Positions 15,062 to 22,712 of a stretch of DNA of 48,114 bases are shown here, one piece after another. Source of the stretch: a virus. Each line of letters opens with the position of its first letter. Positions within the stretch are counted from its first letter, which is position 1. Below the pieces are notes generated by a model. That model was not told the origin of the DNA. It ran no database searches and was given only the letters and a program-made list of their open reading frames with translations. A program made the translations under genes and the position numbers. The stretch covers positions 1 through 48,114 of IMG/VR virus record IMGVR_UViG_3300031521_000103, one strand, 5' to 3'.

Positions 15062-15186
15062 GCCCCGTGGTGGGGGCGGCGACCTTCTCCACTCCGCTCT
15101 ACGCCCTGATCGACGGCGAGTACGTGGAGATGGGCACGCTGGAGGCCGAGATCGACGTCAGCTTCAAGGTGGGGGGGACCGACTAG
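15058..15186 (+). CDS. Small hypothetical protein (42 aa)
   Basis: GTG at 15058 overlaps the phosphoesterase stop. The residues form three predicted beta strands (TPLYALIDGEYVEMGTLEAE). Coupled on both sides. Function unknown. Confidence 0.5.
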   Translation: MSPVVGAATFSTPLYALIDGEYVEMGTLEAEIDVSFKVGGTD

Positions 15187-15353
15187 TGCCGGCCGCACGC
15201 CGGCCGGCCGTGGACGCCCGCCCCGCGGTCGTCGCGCTGGCCCCGTGCGGCTGGTGCCTTGCCGGAGCGTGCGGCGACTGCCACCCCGAGGGGTGGGGCT
15301 ACAGGTGCTCGTGCGCGGAGCACAAGCACGACCTCAAGGCGGCGCTCGCCTAG
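15186..15353 (+). CDS. Small Cys-rich protein (55 aa)
   Basis: The GTG at 15186 shares its G with the preceding TAG. Residues 20-46 hold CGWCLAGACGDCHPEGWGYRCSCAEHKH, six Cys and two His, suggesting two zinc ions or an Fe-S site. It is the last rightward gene before the terminator at 15381. Small proteins next to serine integrases can be recombination directionality factors, but nothing here proves that. Confidence 0.5.
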   Translation: MPAARRPAVDARPAVVALAPCGWCLAGACGDCHPEGWGYRCSCAEHKHDLKAALA

Positions 15354-15380
15354 CGCCGGCACCGCCCGACAGCACGACCG

Positions 15381-15426
15381 AACGCCCCCAATCCATGAGG
15401 ATCACACCTCGCGGGTTGGGGGCGTT
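15381..15426 (+). terminator. Hairpin terminator at the end of the left arm
   Basis: AACGCCCCCAA at 15381-15391 pairs with TTGGGGGCGTT at 15416-15426. The 24-base loop holds a smaller GAGG/CCTC hairpin. It separates the arm from the integrase. Confidence 0.7.
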
Positions 15427-15505
15427 TCGCTGTCTCCGCACGCTCGACACGCGGAGTGCGAGCCGATCACGCGACGACTCCAATGATGAGCGTACACTCC
15501 GTCAT
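15427..15505 (+). other. Probable attP and integrase promoter region
   Basis: Large serine integrases normally recombine at an attP directly beside their gene. This 79-base gap is the only non-coding DNA adjoining the 5' end. It contains a 6-bp inverted repeat CTCCGC/GCGGAG (15434-15439, 15451-15456) and a -10-like TACACT at 15493-15498. The crossover core cannot be fixed without the bacterial junctions. Confidence 0.4.
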
Positions 15506-17125
15506 GTGAGGATTCTTGGAGTGGTCCGGCTCTCCCGCACCGACGCCGCGAGCACGTCGATCGAGCGCCAGCGCGAGGAGATCGAGCGGTGGGCTGCCAT
15601 CGCGCGGCACGACATTGTGGCATGGGCCCAGGACGAGGACGTGAGCGGCGACGTCGCCCCGTGGCGCCGGCCGGGGCTCGGCCAGTACCTCCCGGACTCC
15701 CTGGGCCACCGGGACGCCTCAGCGAGCGACGTCGCTCGCTCCACGGCCTCCTCGCGCGCGGGGGAGTGGGACGCGCTGGTGGTGTGGAAACTCGACCGGC
15801 TCTCGCGCCGCGCCGCGGACATGCTCGCGGTGATCGACTGGTGCCGGGCCAACGGGCGCCAGGTGTGGGAGACGAGCGGCACCGAGTACACAGGCCCCGC
15901 CGGCACGCTCATCGTCTCGGTGCTGGGCGGGCTGGCGCAGGGCGAGCGGGAGCGCATGGTGGAGCGAGCTCGCTCCTCGTTCGTGAAGCTGTCCAAGTCC
16001 GGGCGCTGGCGCGGGGGGCAGGTCCCGTGGGGCTACCGCGTCGAGACCGACAGCGCCGGGCACCCGCGGCTCGGGGTCGACGAGGAGCAGGCCGTGGTGA
16101 TCCGGTCCGTCGTCGCGCGCGTGCTGGCGGGGGAGTCCATCAACTCCATCGCCGCGGACCTCAACCGCAGGGGCGTGCCCACGGTCAGCGGCCGGGGCGA
16201 GTGGCGCATGGGCAACCTCCAGCGCGCGGTCAAGTCCGAGCGGCTGCTCGGCTACATGGTCCGCGAGGACAAGCGCGCGGGCGAGGGCCGGCGCGAGTAC
16301 GTGGTGCGCGGGGACGACGGGATGCCGGTGCAGCGGGCGGAGCCGATCCTCACGCGCGCCGAGCTGAGTGCCGTCCGGGCCAAGCTGGCGGACAGCCGCA
16401 AGGGGGCGGGGAACACGGCCGGCGCCCGGCCAGACCGGGCCATGCTGCTGCGCGTGCTCTGGTGCTGGGAGTGCCAGAACGAGCACGAGATCGACGAGCC
16501 GATGTACCTGTCGATGGGGCGCAGCCGGCGCTACTACCGCTGCGGCTCGCGCTCGCGCACGGGCGCGGCCCAATGCTCGAACGGCTCGATCCCAGCGGAG
16601 GCGGTGGAGGAGCGCGTCAGCGCCCTCGTCCTCGGGATGTGGGGCGACGCGCCCGTCACCGAGCGGGTGTGGGAGGCCGGCACCGACGCGACGGAGCGCA
16701 TCGCCGAGCTGACCGAGGCCCTGCGCAACCTGCGCGACGACCGCGCCGCGGGCCTCTACAGCTCGGCGTCGGCGGTCGACGAGTACCGGGCAACGTACGG
16801 CGCGCTGGAGGCGCAGCGCACGCACCTGGAGGCGCTGCCGCAGGTGCCGTCCGGCTGGCGCGCGGTGGACACCGGCCGCACCCTGGCCGACCGCTGGCAG
16901 GAGTGCGCCACGGACGCCGAGCGCAACGCGCTGCTGCGGTCGATGGGCGTCCGGTTCTACGTCGACCGCGGCACGGGCTTGCCCGGCCAGGACGCGGGCG
17001 CCCGGTTGCGCATCGGCGTGCCGCTCGTCGAGGACGGCTGGGCGGACGGCGAAGCCCGCCCCGTGGCAGACCTCGTGCTCCAGGGCGCGGGCGAGATCGG
17101 CAGGCGCGCGGGCGAGCCGCGCTGA
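15506..17125 (+). CDS. int: Large serine integrase
   Basis: This 539-residue large serine recombinase would integrate the phage at a host attB site. The catalytic domain (about 1-150) begins RILGVVRLSR with the nucleophile Ser10 and includes SIERQREEIERW, VVWKLDRLSRR and VSVLGGLAQGERERMVERAR. The recombinase domain follows (GQVPWGYRVE ... AGESINSIAADLNRRGVPT). A zinc ribbon domain has CWEC at about 315 and CGSRSRTGAAQC at about 345. A coiled-coil region follows (TERIAELTEALRNLRDDRAAG). The GTG at 15506 is the only start that fits the N-terminus. No ribosome site precedes it, and a -10-like box ends 8 bases upstream, so the mRNA may be leaderless. Confidence 0.95.
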   Translation: MRILGVVRLSRTDAASTSIERQREEIERWAAIARHDIVAWAQDEDVSGDVAPWRRPGLGQYLPDSLGHRDASASDVARSTASSRAGEWDALVVWKLDRLSRRAADMLAVIDWCRANGRQVWETSGTEYTGPAGTLIVSVLGGLAQGERERMVERARSSFVKLSKSGRWRGGQVPWGYRVETDSAGHPRLGVDEEQAVVIRSVVARVLAGESINSIAADLNRRGVPTVSGRGEWRMGNLQRAVKSERLLGYMVREDKRAGEGRREYVVRGDDGMPVQRAEPILTRAELSAVRAKLADSRKGAGNTAGARPDRAMLLRVLWCWECQNEHEIDEPMYLSMGRSRRYYRCGSRSRTGAAQCSNGSIPAEAVEERVSALVLGMWGDAPVTERVWEAGTDATERIAELTEALRNLRDDRAAGLYSSASAVDEYRATYGALEAQRTHLEALPQVPSGWRAVDTGRTLADRWQECATDAERNALLRSMGVRFYVDRGTGLPGQDAGARLRIGVPLVEDGWADGEARPVADLVLQGAGEIGRRAGEPR

Positions 17126-17138
17126 GGCATCGCAGGCA

Positions 17139-17200
17139 GCACGAAAGCGCCCCTCCCTGGACTCCATCACTGGAGCTCGGGGAGGGGCGCTTTGTCGTGC
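17139..17200. terminator. Strong bidirectional terminator between integrase and the leftward genes
   Basis: GCACGAAAGCGCCCCTCCC pairs with the matching right arm ending at 17200, with two mismatches near the base and a loop that contains its own CTCCA/TGGAG pairing. It is T-rich enough on both flanks (CTTTG) to serve both convergent units. Confidence 0.75.
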
Positions 17201-17202
17201 GG

Positions 17203-17424
17203 TCAGGCGGCGAGCTTGGCGATCAGGTCGGGGCGGAAGCCGCTCCAGTTCTGGTCGCCGGCCACGACGACGGGCGTCTGCTGGTGGCCCAGGGAGACCG
17301 CGTAGGCGAGGGCGCTGGGGCTCTCGCTGACGTCGATCTCGACGTAGTCGATGTCGAGCTGGTCGAGCTTGCGCCGGGTCGCCGCGCACGGCGGGCAGTT
17401 GGGCTGGGAGTAGACGGTCACCAT
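17203..17424 (-). CDS. Glutaredoxin-like protein (NrdH type)
   Basis: This 73-residue thioredoxin-fold redoxin has the CPPC active site at residues 10-13 (VTVYSQPNCPPC), the cis-Pro segment QQTPVVV and a C-terminal GFRPDLIAKL. NrdH redoxins reduce class Ib ribonucleotide reductase. No reductase gene is in the window, so it would serve the host enzyme. ATG 17424 overlaps the upstream stop (TGATG); GTG 17427 is an alternative. Confidence 0.85.
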   Translation of the reverse strand: MVTVYSQPNCPPCAATRRKLDQLDIDYVEIDVSESPSALAYAVSLGHQQTPVVVAGDQNWSGFRPDLIAKLAA

Positions 17425-17642
17425 CACGGGGCGTCGACCTCCGCGATGAGCTGGCGGAGCAGGTCCGCCGTCTGGCGCATGTAGGCGGCGCCTTCGAGCA
17501 TCGCCACGAACTGCCGGTGCGAGGACAGGAGCGCGTTGCCGTTGAGGTGGTTGGCCTCGTGCTCCTGCTCGTCGGCGAACATGGTCAGCTCGTCCGCGCG
17601 CTCCGCGGCGGCGGTGGTGAGCTCATTCCTGGACGGTCCCAT
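17424..17642 (-). CDS. Hypothetical helical protein (72 aa)
   Basis: All-helical, with LTTAAAERADELTMFADEQEHEA and AYMRQTADLLRQLIAEV. Its 5' end overlaps the sigma-like gene by 20 bases, and its 3' end is coupled to the glutaredoxin. No family. Confidence 0.6.
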   Translation of the reverse strand: MGPSRNELTTAAAERADELTMFADEQEHEANHLNGNALLSSHRQFVAMLEGAAYMRQTADLLRQLIAEVDAP

Positions 17643-18363
17643 TGAGGGGCACTTCCTTCCCGTTGAGGGTGGTGAGGATGGCGGTGAGGGCGCGGTCGGC
17701 CCTCTCGATGACGGTCGACTTGCCGGCTCCGAGCTCGGCCGCCGCCTCGCGCGCGGTGAGCCCGAGGACTGCCGTGGCGAACAGGGCCTGTCGCTCCGTC
17801 AGCGGCAGGTCCACGAGCTCCCAGGCGCGGCGCACGTCGGCCAGGTGGACCACGTTCGAGCCCGCGTGCGAGGGGTCGGCCTTCGCCCGCGGCATGTCCT
17901 CGGTCGGCCCCTGCGGATCGCGCACGGTGTCGAGGTCACCCCACAGCGCCGGGAGCAGGCGCTCGACGATGGCCGGCGTGTAGCCCAGGCCCTCGTAGCC
18001 GGGCGGCGTAGGGCGGGCGCCCCACCGCGTCAGGTCTGGCGCCGGGGGCCGGGCGCCACTTGCACCCGCGACGTTGAGGTCGGCGCCGAGGTCCGCGGCG
18101 CACATGCGGCGGAGCTCATGCACCACGCCCACCAGCACGCGCTTGCGCCCGCCATCGCGCCCGCCGCGGACGCCAGGCAGCGCCTCGCCGTACTCGTACC
18201 ACTGGCGCACGAAGTCCGGGTGCGTGGCGATGTAGATGCACGCCTCCTGGAACACGTCCTCCTCCTCCACGCGCGAGAAGCTCCGCGCCACCGAGCGCGC
18301 CGCGCGCTCCGCGACCCAGAATCCGTCCTCGCCGAGGAGGGACCAGTCGATCGCCCGCGTCAC
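17623..18363 (-). CDS. Sigma factor-like protein (246 aa)
   Basis: The N-terminal part (about 5-60) has RAARSVARSFSRVEEEDVFQEACIYIATHP, like sigma-70 region 2. The C-terminal part (about 180-235) reads LTERQALFATAVLGLTAREAAAELGAGKSTVIERADRALTAI, a typical region 4 helix-turn-helix. The middle is long and Pro/Gly-rich. It may redirect host RNA polymerase to phage promoters, or act only as a DNA-binding regulator. The GTG at 18363 overlaps the preceding stop. A copy of the 13-base repeat lies inside the gene. Confidence 0.65.
   Translation of the reverse strand: MTRAIDWSLLGEDGFWVAERAARSVARSFSRVEEEDVFQEACIYIATHPDFVRQWYEYGEALPGVRGGRDGGRKRVLVGVVHELRRMCAADLGADLNVAGASGARPPAPDLTRWGARPTPPGYEGLGYTPAIVERLLPALWGDLDTVRDPQGPTEDMPRAKADPSHAGSNVVHLADVRRAWELVDLPLTERQALFATAVLGLTAREAAAELGAGKSTVIERADRALTAILTTLNGKEVPLNGTVQE
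18053..18065 (-). promoter_or_regulatory. 13-base repeat element copy inside the sigma-like gene
   Basis: Minus strand GTGCAAGTGGCGC, full match, identical to the copy at 13367-13379. It points in the direction of transcription and lies in the Gly/Ala linker between the two conserved parts of the gene. Confidence 0.45.
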
Positions 18364-18536
18364 CTGCCCACCGCGTCGATCCACATGCGCGCCTCGTCGA
18401 GCTTGGTCAGCACGATGGACAGCTCGCGCGACTTGACGCCGAGCGCCACCAGCGCCTCGCGCAGGTCGATGATCTTGGCCTGAGCGAGCGACAGGGCGGC
18501 CCTCTCGTGCGGGGACAGCGACCCCGCGGCGCTCAC
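18360..18536 (-). CDS. Small coiled-coil protein (58 aa)
   Basis: GTG at 18536 overlaps the upstream TGA, and the stop overlaps the sigma-like gene. Helical, with leucine heptads (LAQAKIIDLREALVALGVKSRELSIVLTKL). A longer frame from 18716 is a shadow of the upstream gene. Confidence 0.55.
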   Translation of the reverse strand: MSAAGSLSPHERAALSLAQAKIIDLREALVALGVKSRELSIVLTKLDEARMWIDAVGR

Positions 18537-18748
18537 CACTTCACCTCGGCCACCGCGGTCGGCGTGAAGGCCGAGAGCGGGAGGCGGACCTCCACCTCGA
18601 CGGCGATGGCGCCGTCCGCCAGGGTCTCCGGCCGCGTCCTGCGGAGGGTCGCGACGCGAGCCCCCACGACCCGGCCCGGCCAGTACCGGCTCCACTTGGG
18701 CGCGACGACGAGCCACACCTTCGTGCAGGCCATCTCCCCGTCGGTCAT
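18533..18748 (-). CDS. Hypothetical beta-rich protein (71 aa)
   Basis: ATG at 18748 overlaps the stop of the phosphoesterase gene. Strands such as VWLVVAPKWS, RVVGARVATLRR and AIAVEVEVRLPL suggest a small barrel. No family. Confidence 0.55.
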   Translation of the reverse strand: MTDGEMACTKVWLVVAPKWSRYWPGRVVGARVATLRRTRPETLADGAIAVEVEVRLPLSAFTPTAVAEVKW

Positions 18749-19938
18749 CGGACCACCTCGATCTGCCCGGTGTGCCCGTCCTTCGTCACCGCAACGACGA
18801 TGCCGGGGTTGCCGCGCACGCCGGTGGCGTGCTCCCACCACTTGCTCGTGGCCTCCAGCGCCGGCACCTGGACCATCGTGCGCAGGCCGCTCTCCTCGAC
18901 GTGAAGGTGGTGCAGGTGGCCCAGGAGCAGGAGCGTGGCCTGCCCGATGGGCGAGCCGCCGAACGTCTGGTCCCCCCACCACTTGAAGTGCTGGCCGGGG
19001 CGGAACTGGTGCCCGTGCGCGTGCGAGGTCACCGTGCCGGCCAGGTCCAGGGTGACCGTCATCTCGTCCGGCTCGGGCGTGTAGAACTCGACGTGGCCGT
19101 AGTGCAGCGGGTCGAGCGCGGCAGCCTCGGAGACGGCGATCAGCGCCTCGGTGTCGTGCGAGTCGTCGTAGCGGGTGATGCCCTTCTTGCCGAACCGCTG
19201 CGGCTCGCCGTGGTTGCCGGGGACGGCGACCATCGTGACCCGCTCGGCCAGGGGCGCGAACACCTGGAGGGCGTGCATCATCACGCGCCGCACGAGCCGC
19301 GTCTGCTCGGAGAGCGTGAGCTGCGTGCGCCAGGCGTTGTCGCCGCCCTGGGAGACGAAGCCCTCGACGTGGTCGCCCAGCCACGCGACGTGGATGTGGC
19401 CGATGTCGAACCGCTTGCGGTACCAGGCCAGCGCGTCGGCGGCGCGGTTGATGCACTCGATGACGCGGCGGAGCGTGCCCTCCGGGCCGTCCCCGTCGAT
19501 CTTGCCGAACTGCATGTCGCCGAGGGCGACGATGAAGGCGTGCTCGCCCGAGGGGCGCACGACGATGGGGCTCGCCCGGTGCAGCTCGATGAGGTCGAAC
19601 AGCTCGTTGAGGTCGAGCACGTCCACCGTCTCGCCGCCGAACATCCGCGAGTGGAACGAGAACCGGGCGCTGACGCCCTCCTCGCCGTTCGCCATCGTCC
19701 ACTTCGAGACGCGGAACGCGGTCACCGCGAAGGCGTCGGGCTTGAGCCCGTACTCCTCCAGGAGCTCGCGCGCCTTGCCCTCCAGCTCCTCGCGCGGCGC
19801 CGCCGCACAGTTGACCGTGGCCTCGGTCGTGCCGTCGAGCTTGACCTCCAGCTTGCGCGAGAACTCGGCCTTCGTGGACTTGGGGATCACGGGCGCGACC
19901 GGGATCGCGAGGATGTCGTCGAGGAGGCTGTCGGTCAA
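18745..19938 (-). CDS. Mre11-like metallophosphoesterase (397 aa)
   Basis: After an N-terminal region of about 130 residues, the phosphoesterase blocks appear: IVALGDMQFGKID, VAWLGDHVEGF, VAVPGNHGE, TSHAHGHQF and LLLLGHLHHLHV. The length and motif spacing fit SbcD/Mre11-type nucleases of phages, which process DNA ends during recombination and replication. No SbcC partner is visible. The start is TTG at 19938, which overlaps the upstream TGA (TTGA); no ATG or GTG is nearby in frame. The neighbours encode primase, resolvase, helicase-like ATPase and exonuclease, consistent with a DNA replication/recombination operon. Confidence 0.8.
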   Translation of the reverse strand: MTDSLLDDILAIPVAPVIPKSTKAEFSRKLEVKLDGTTEATVNCAAAPREELEGKARELLEEYGLKPDAFAVTAFRVSKWTMANGEEGVSARFSFHSRMFGGETVDVLDLNELFDLIELHRASPIVVRPSGEHAFIVALGDMQFGKIDGDGPEGTLRRVIECINRAADALAWYRKRFDIGHIHVAWLGDHVEGFVSQGGDNAWRTQLTLSEQTRLVRRVMMHALQVFAPLAERVTMVAVPGNHGEPQRFGKKGITRYDDSHDTEALIAVSEAAALDPLHYGHVEFYTPEPDEMTVTLDLAGTVTSHAHGHQFRPGQHFKWWGDQTFGGSPIGQATLLLLGHLHHLHVEESGLRTMVQVPALEATSKWWEHATGVRGNPGIVVAVTKDGHTGQIEVVR

Positions 19939-20174
19939 GATGTCGGTGCTCCAAGCTGGCGGAGGTGCCGCCGGTAGTCGTTGATGGTTGCCCGCGAGAT
20001 GCGGTGGCCGTGCCTGGCGAGGACCGCGGACACGGCCTCTGCCGCGGGCCCGTCGGGGCCGAGCCGGGCCTCGATCGCGGGGAGGTCTGCCACCGTCACG
20101 GTGGCGAGCAGGCGCTCGATCCCCAGGAAGCGGCGGTACGGGACGGGCGCAGGCCCGGCCGCGGTGAGGTTCAT
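19935..20174 (-). CDS. Small helix-turn-helix-like protein (79 aa)
   Basis: ATG 20174. The C-terminal part, AAEAVSAVLARHGHRISRATINDYRRHLRQLG, has the look of a homeodomain-like helix-turn-helix (RISRATINDYRRH as recognition helix). A possible binder of the 13-base elements, but nothing direct shows it. The longer frame upstream of the ATG is a shadow. Confidence 0.6.
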   Translation of the reverse strand: MNLTAAGPAPVPYRRFLGIERLLATVTVADLPAIEARLGPDGPAAEAVSAVLARHGHRISRATINDYRRHLRQLGAPTS

Positions 20175-20392
20175 CGCGACACCAGCTCGTCGTAGATCGG
20201 CGAGCCGGCGTCGCGCGTGTCGACCACGGCTCGGGCGTCGAGGAGGTACTCGATCGTCAGGGCCGGGCCCTCCAGTCGCGCGCACACGACGCGCAGCTCC
20301 TGGTCGTAGGCGTCGATCGAGATGATCGGCCCGACCACCCCGTACAGGGCCAGGAGGTCGGTCATGTCGTCCGTGAGGGTGCGCCGCGTCAC
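20171..20392 (-). CDS. Hypothetical protein (73 aa)
   Basis: The GTG at 20392 overlaps the primase stop (GTGA). This start lies inside a full copy of the 13-base repeat element. The product is short, beta-rich and acidic (LYGVVGPIISIDAYDQELRVVCARLEG). No family. Confidence 0.55.
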   Translation of the reverse strand: MTRRTLTDDMTDLLALYGVVGPIISIDAYDQELRVVCARLEGPALTIEYLLDARAVVDTRDAGSPIYDELVSR

Positions 20393-20398
20393 TTGCAC
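20386..20398 (-). promoter_or_regulatory. 13-base repeat element copy
   Basis: Minus strand GTGCAAGTGACGC, full match. It spans the stop of the TOPRIM primase gene and the start of the next gene, pointing with transcription. Confidence 0.55.
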
Positions 20399-21033
20399 AC
20401 CGCCTCGCCAGAAACGGCCGCCAGGCGCTCGCACAGGGCCTCACGGCCCCCGCGGACGTAGAGGTCGCTCACGTCCCCGTCGTCCCGTGTCATCCGCACC
20501 CCCGTGGCGTTGCGCACGGAGCGCGTCACCTTGGCCGCGAACTCCGCGCCGGCCTCGTCCGGGTCGCCCCACACGAACACCCGCGAGAAGCCCGCCACCA
20601 TGCGGCGGTGGTGAGGGCGCCAGCCCTGCGCGCCTGGGATCGAGATGGCCGGGAAGCCCGCCTTCGTGAGGACGATCCCATCGAACTCGCCCTCCGCGAT
20701 GTGCAGGTCGTCGCCAGCGTCATGCACGGCGCTGACGTTGAACGTGCGGGCCGGCTCGTGCGGCAGGCTCATGTACTTCCCGTGCCCGTGGGTGCGGTGG
20801 TCGTGCTGCTGGAGGCAGCGGAAGCGCATCGTCAGGGGGTTGCCGTCGCGGTCCAAGTAGGGCAGCGCCAGCATCCCGGTGTACTTCTCGTGACCGGGGA
20901 ACGGATCAGCGGCGACGCCAAGACGGTACATAGACGCCTCGTCCAGGCCCAGCCCCCGCTCCAGGAGCCACTCGACGGCCTGAGCCGTAAGCGCTGCCTG
21001 ATAGGCGCTCACCGCCGCCTCCAGCTCCGCCAT
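20389..21033 (-). CDS. DNA primase, catalytic/TOPRIM part (214 aa)
   Basis: This is the catalytic half of a DnaG-like primase. After an N-terminal segment typical of phage primases (GLDEASMYRLGVAADPFPGHEKYTGMLALPYLDRDGNPLTMRFRC) comes the TOPRIM core, with IAEGEFDGIVLTKAG (Glu at the metal site), ISIPGAQGW and VFVWGDPDEAGAEFA (DxD-type). ATG 21033 is chosen; a TTG at 21075 is also possible. The zinc-binding half is encoded upstream in another frame (20906-21241) and overlaps this gene by 128 bases, so two polypeptides probably form the primase. Confidence 0.8.
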   Translation of the reverse strand: MAELEAAVSAYQAALTAQAVEWLLERGLGLDEASMYRLGVAADPFPGHEKYTGMLALPYLDRDGNPLTMRFRCLQQHDHRTHGHGKYMSLPHEPARTFNVSAVHDAGDDLHIAEGEFDGIVLTKAGFPAISIPGAQGWRPHHRRMVAGFSRVFVWGDPDEAGAEFAAKVTRSVRNATGVRMTRDDGDVSDLYVRGGREALCERLAAVSGEAVCK

Positions 21034-21241
21034 TCGAGATGCCGAGACCGGCAAGAGCGGTTCGTGCTCCGACAAAGTTGAGCCCTTCCTTCTCCATGAC
21101 CAACGTGAAGGCGTCTCCGCCGCGACCGCAGCTCTGGCACTTGTAGAGGCCCGTGTCGAGCCTGATTGACATGCTCGGCGTCCGGTCGTCGTGGAACGGG
21201 CAGGACACCATCTGCGTCGTGCGGCTGGGGTTCACCCGCAC
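20906..21241 (-). CDS. DNA primase zinc-binding protein (CHC2 type)
   Basis: Residues from the GTG read RVNPSRTTQMVSCPFHDDRTPSMSIRL ... KCQSCGRGGDAFTLVM, the CHC2 zinc finger of DnaG primases (Cys, His, Cys, Cys ligands). The C-terminal tail is Gly/Ser-rich and ends YVPSWRRR, then overlaps the TOPRIM gene in a different frame. The open frame extends about 17 codons upstream (DLGALLEHYG), which looks like conserved primase sequence, but it holds no ATG, GTG or TTG. Either CTG initiates or the true start has been altered. Confidence 0.75.
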   Translation of the reverse strand: MRVNPSRTTQMVSCPFHDDRTPSMSIRLDTGLYKCQSCGRGGDAFTLVMEKEGLNFVGARTALAGLGISNGGAGGGGERLSGSAYGSGRRVAPGAGAGPGRGVYVPSWRRR

Positions 21242-21284
21242 GCCGTAGTGCTCTAGTAGCGCGCCCAGGTCCGGGCGCTCGTCC

Positions 21285-21449
21285 TCAGTCGAGTCCAGCC
21301 TCGATCACCGCCATCGTGATGAGGTCGTCGTCCGTGAGGTCCAGGTCGGCGACGAACTCGTCGAGCGCGAGGTACTCCCACTCGTCCACGAGCCCGTACA
21401 GCGGGATCACCTCGGCGAACAGGGCGTCCATCGCCTCGTCGATCGTCAC
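21285..21449 (-). CDS. Small acidic protein (54 aa)
   Basis: GTG at 21449 overlaps the upstream TGA. Strongly acidic and helical (IDEAMDALFAEVIPLYGLVDEWEYLALDEFVADLDLTDDDLITMAV). The longer frame to 21785 is a shadow of the nuclease gene. Function unknown. Confidence 0.55.
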   Translation of the reverse strand: MTIDEAMDALFAEVIPLYGLVDEWEYLALDEFVADLDLTDDDLITMAVIEAGLD

Positions 21450-21841
21450 AAGGCGGCCACGTCTGCGAGGAGGCGCACCATCTCGGACACCTGCATAACG
21501 GCGTAGCCCTCGTCCACGCCCTTGCCGCGCGCCTTGACGATGGCGACGGGGTAGACCTGGCCGGCCGAGACCGCGGGGCGGTGGGCCGCGAAGTTGACGC
21601 CCTCGGCGCCGGCCTCGCGCAGGTAGCCCGGCAGGTCGATGGTGGCCTCGTTCTTGGCCTCGATCACGACGTAGCGCTTGCCTAGCCGCACGACGAGGTC
21701 GCCTTCGTCGGCGGACCCACTCAGCTTGAGCGGCTCCGCGTCGAACCCGAGGTCCCGCAGGTAGGTGCGGATGTCGGTCTCCCACTGGGCGCCGCGCCGC
21801 TTGCTCGCGCGCGCCCGGCGGGTCGCTTCCGGTGTCGTCAC
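21446..21841 (-). CDS. Holliday junction resolvase-like / PD-(D/E)XK nuclease (131 aa)
   Basis: Residues about 14-65 read KRRGAQWETDIRTYLRDLGFDAEPLKLSGSADEGDLVV ... VVIEAKNE. The order of an N-terminal Glu, then GD and ExK (DEGDLVV, IEAKNE), is the PD-(D/E)XK core found in archaeal-type Holliday junction resolvases and related phage nucleases. It would resolve recombination or replication intermediates. GTG 21841 has a good ribosome site (CTAGGAGCG). It belongs to the replication block. Confidence 0.7.
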   Translation of the reverse strand: MTTPEATRRARASKRRGAQWETDIRTYLRDLGFDAEPLKLSGSADEGDLVVRLGKRYVVIEAKNEATIDLPGYLREAGAEGVNFAAHRPAVSAGQVYPVAIVKARGKGVDEGYAVMQVSEMVRLLADVAAL

Positions 21842-21851
21842 TGTGTCGCTC

Positions 21852-22685
21852 CTAGAGAGGGGTGAGCGCGTGGTCGCGGGACTCGCGCTCGTAGGACAGG
21901 AACCGCGTACGTGCCGGGTCGGCACGTAGCGTGGCGAAGCTCTGTGCCGTGGGGTCCGAGGGGCCGAGGCGCTGCTTGAGGCAGGCGACCCGGTAGAGGT
22001 AGCTCTGTGGGTCCAGGGCCACGGACAGGCACAGCTCGGGCTTCTCGCTCATGCCGCCCTTGATCTGGTCGCGGCTGGGCGGTTTCCAGGGGTCCGTCTT
22101 GGCGTCCCAGGACTTGTCGCTGGCGTGGTGCAGGACGATCACCGTGGCGCCCGTGTTGCGGGACAGCTCGGAGATGGCCTGCATCGCGTCCATCTGGCCC
22201 ACGTAGTCGGCCTGCGCTCCCTCGACGTCCATGAGGTTGTCGACCACGATCACCTCGGGGAAGCGGTTCCAGAGCTCGACGTAGGACTCGATCTCGTAGT
22301 CGACCGACTCCCACGAGATCGGCGAGCCGAACGCGAAGGTGATAGGCAGGCCGCGAATCGCGTCCAGGTAGAACTCCCTGGTCCGCTCGTCCGCCATGCC
22401 GGCCTCGACCTGATCGGTGATCTCGCCCGTGGTCGAGCACGCCAGCCGGACGCTGGCCTGGAACGGGCTCATGTCGGCGCTGAGGTACAGCGTCGGCAAG
22501 CCCATCTGCGCCACCCACCAGAGGGCGAAGCCGGATTTCTGCGTGCCGGACCGGCCGGCGATCATGATGACCTCCCCCTGGCGGGGGCGGACACCGAGGC
22601 TGTAGAGGGCCTGGAGCTCCGGCACCCGCGGCAGGGTGGGGGAGGATCGCGCGTTGAGAGCCAGCGCGCGTGATGCGGTGAGCAC
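21852..22685 (-). CDS. RecA/DnaB-like P-loop ATPase (277 aa)
   Basis: A RecA-fold ATPase with Walker A in the form AGRSGTQKSG (about 43-52), a YLSADMSPFQASVRLAC segment typical of DnaB-like helicases and phage RecA-like proteins, Walker B EVIVVDNLMDVEG at about 144-156, and VIVLHHASDK as the motif 3 region. It probably acts as a replicative helicase or recombination ATPase with the adjacent primase. GTG 22685 lies 8 bases from GGGAGG; an upstream GTG at 22694 is too close to that site. Confidence 0.75.
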   Translation of the reverse strand: MLTASRALALNARSSPTLPRVPELQALYSLGVRPRQGEVIMIAGRSGTQKSGFALWWVAQMGLPTLYLSADMSPFQASVRLACSTTGEITDQVEAGMADERTREFYLDAIRGLPITFAFGSPISWESVDYEIESYVELWNRFPEVIVVDNLMDVEGAQADYVGQMDAMQAISELSRNTGATVIVLHHASDKSWDAKTDPWKPPSRDQIKGGMSEKPELCLSVALDPQSYLYRVACLKQRLGPSDPTAQSFATLRADPARTRFLSYERESRDHALTPL

Positions 22686-22712
22686 TACGCCCACCTCCCT
22701 TCATGGAGGCGG

